Shown here in pieces: positions 4,432 to 5,234 of a stretch of DNA of 5,234 nucleotides; position 1 is the stretch's first letter, and each line of letters starts with the position of its first letter. The notes below the pieces were generated by a model. It did no database searches. It saw only the letters and a program-made list of their open reading frames with translations, and was not told the DNA's origin. The DNA comes from an uncultured Oscillospiraceae bacterium. GTDB lineage: Bacteria > Bacillota > Clostridia > Oscillospirales > Acutalibacteraceae. Position numbers and translations under genes: made by a program. The DNA is taken from positions 1 to 5,234 of the forward strand of contig CAJUNQ010000028.1 in assembly GCA_910587835.1 (NCBI GenBank). The letters are read 5' to 3'.

Positions 4432-5234
4432 TGAATGTCCCCGCCATTTCCGCTGTCAGTTCCGTTGCCCCGGCGAAGGAGGTGAACACATCGTCCTCTT
4501 GCGCCTTATCCTGAAAGGCCTGCCGCTCCAGTCCAGATAAAAGCTGTTCCTGTGCCTCCTGTTCGGCTTTGGCGGCGGCGAGTTTACTGTCAATGTCCGC
4601 CCGCTGTTTCAGGTAGGCGTCCTTTGCCAGCGCCCCGCCGCTGAAATTCTCATAGACCCTAAACTTCTCCTGCTTGTACCGTTCCTGCTGTTGCTCCAGC
4701 CTTTGAAGCTCTGCGACACAGGCTGCGATACGCTCCTTGCGGGTCAGCATCAGGGAGGACTTCTGCTTTCTCTGCTCCTGGCACATCGCCAGCATCTGCA
4801 TGATTGCCCGGAACACAATGCCCTCGATCTCTTTCTCAGTGAACAGTTTTCCCTTTGGGCAGTCGCTGGCTTCGTCCGCCTTGCTCTTGGTGCATCGGTA
4901 GTAGTATCCAGCGGAACTGTGGACCCGGCTCAACGTCCTATGGCAGTTGCCGCACTTGAGAAGCCCTTTCAATGGGTATTCCTGCGGTGTCCCGCTGGCC
5001 CGCCTGGGCCTCTGCCGGATGATCTCCTGCGCCCGGTCGAAGTCCGCCCTGCTGATGATGGCGTCATGCGCCCCCTCATAGATGATCCAGCCGGACTTAT
5101 CCTGCGGGACGGTCCGCTTTTCATGGAGGCCGGCCTTGTACCGCTTGCGCCCCACCAAGGCCCCGGTGTACTCATACTGGTGGAGGATGTTCAGCACCGT
5201 GGCCGCCGTCCAGCCGTTCTTTTCGGAGGCTTTG
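4343..5234 (-). CDS. Large serine recombinase, C-terminal part (continues past the right edge)
   Basis: The frame is open to the window edge, so the start and the N-terminal resolvase catalytic domain are outside. What remains starts in the recombinase domain (NGWTAATVLNILHQYEYTGALVGRKRY), continues through GAHDAIISRADFDRAQEIIRQR, then a zinc-ribbon with four cysteines: CGNC, then YYYRC, then the Cys of SDCPKG. A long charged helical stretch rich in Gln and Glu follows and is probably the coiled-coil motif that controls synapsis. The end, FIKEVLVSSPTEIEIVWNFRDVF, is typical of TnpX/TndX-type transposon recombinases. Such enzymes excise and insert mobile elements through a serine-linked intermediate and a two-base crossover. 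A GTG at 5195-5197 could look like a start, but family sequence continues upstream of it. The gene ends 112 bases from the last transposase-like codon. The family is certain; the particular element is not. Confidence 0.9.
   Translation of the reverse strand, partial: KASEKNGWTAATVLNILHQYEYTGALVGRKRYKAGLHEKRTVPQDKSGWIIYEGAHDAIISRADFDRAQEIIRQRPRRASGTPQEYPLKGLLKCGNCHRTLSRVHSSAGYYYRCTKSKADEASDCPKGKLFTEKEIEGIVFRAIMQMLAMCQEQRKQKSSLMLTRKERIAACVAELQRLEQQQERYKQEKFRVYENFSGGALAKDAYLKQRADIDSKLAAAKAEQEAQEQLLSGLERQAFQDKAQEDDVFTSFAGATELTAEMAGTFIKEVLVSSPTEIEIVWNFRDVFDMQGHDN

Larger units (their letters stand above)
4231..5234. mobile_element. End of a large-serine-recombinase element inserted in the transposase gene
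   Basis: A gene for the C-terminal part of a large serine recombinase, pointing outward toward the broken transposase gene, fills this end of the window. Elements of the TnpX/TndX type often carry the recombinase beside one terminus. The terminus should lie between the last transposase-like codon (about 4230) and the recombinase stop (4343). GC content also rises from the AT-richer phage genes to the recombinase. The other terminus and any cargo lie beyond the right edge. Confidence 0.5.

Noticed and set aside
4352..4540. 62-residue + strand frame antisense to the recombinase
   Set aside because: It lies wholly within the recombinase gene on the opposite strand and shows no domain.
5195..5197. 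GTG as the true start of the recombinase gene
   Set aside because: In-frame residues upstream (EKNGWTAAT) belong to the recombinase domain, so the gene simply continues past the window.

Overview
The window looks like a chromosomal segment of a gut-type anaerobic Firmicute, probably a clostridium of the Oscillospiraceae kind. This rests on three things: strong AAGGAGG-type ribosome binding sites, a GC-rich flavin disulfide reductase fused to rhodanese of the clostridial type, and mobile-element genes typical of that group. The genus is an inference; there is no rRNA or other marker gene.

Layout. (1) 1-187: gene-poor leader with small hairpins. (2) 188-1858 (+): a complete 556-residue CoA-disulfide/persulfide reductase with a C-terminal rhodanese domain, the only ordinary metabolic gene. 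(3) 1859-2935: about 1.08 kb with no convincing gene. Its first half carries two terminator-like hairpins and a family of short motifs (TTTAAGCG, AGAAACCGT, ACTAGGTTTT) on both strands. Its second half is an almost unbroken chain of hairpins, ending in a cluster of six GTAAG/CTTAC cores beside the next gene. (4) 2936-4230: the left part of what I read as a Mu-like transposable phage. It has a 174-residue XRE repressor (-), a divergent 72-residue Ner/Cro-like XRE protein (+), and the first ~100 residues of a MuA-type transposase (+). Two well-formed divergent promoters lie between the two regulators, each with a CACAA/TTGTG palindrome where a bound repressor would block it. (5) 4231-5234: the end of a second mobile element, with the C-terminal part of a large serine recombinase (-) running off the right edge.

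How it works together. Repressor, Ner-like protein and transposase in this order and orientation match the early region of phage Mu (c, ner, A). The gene-free stretch left of the repressor is then where the phage left end and its transposase-binding sites should lie. The transposase reading frame loses family character near residue 100 and runs into DNA antisense to the recombinase gene. The simplest reading is that a serine-recombinase element inserted into the transposase gene and so probably disabled the phage; a deletion or an assembly join would look the same here. I see no CRISPR array, rRNA or tRNA. The most distinctive parts are the compact two-promoter switch, the site cluster at the presumed phage end, the nested insertion, and the hairpin-dense non-coding DNA between 2436 and 2921.
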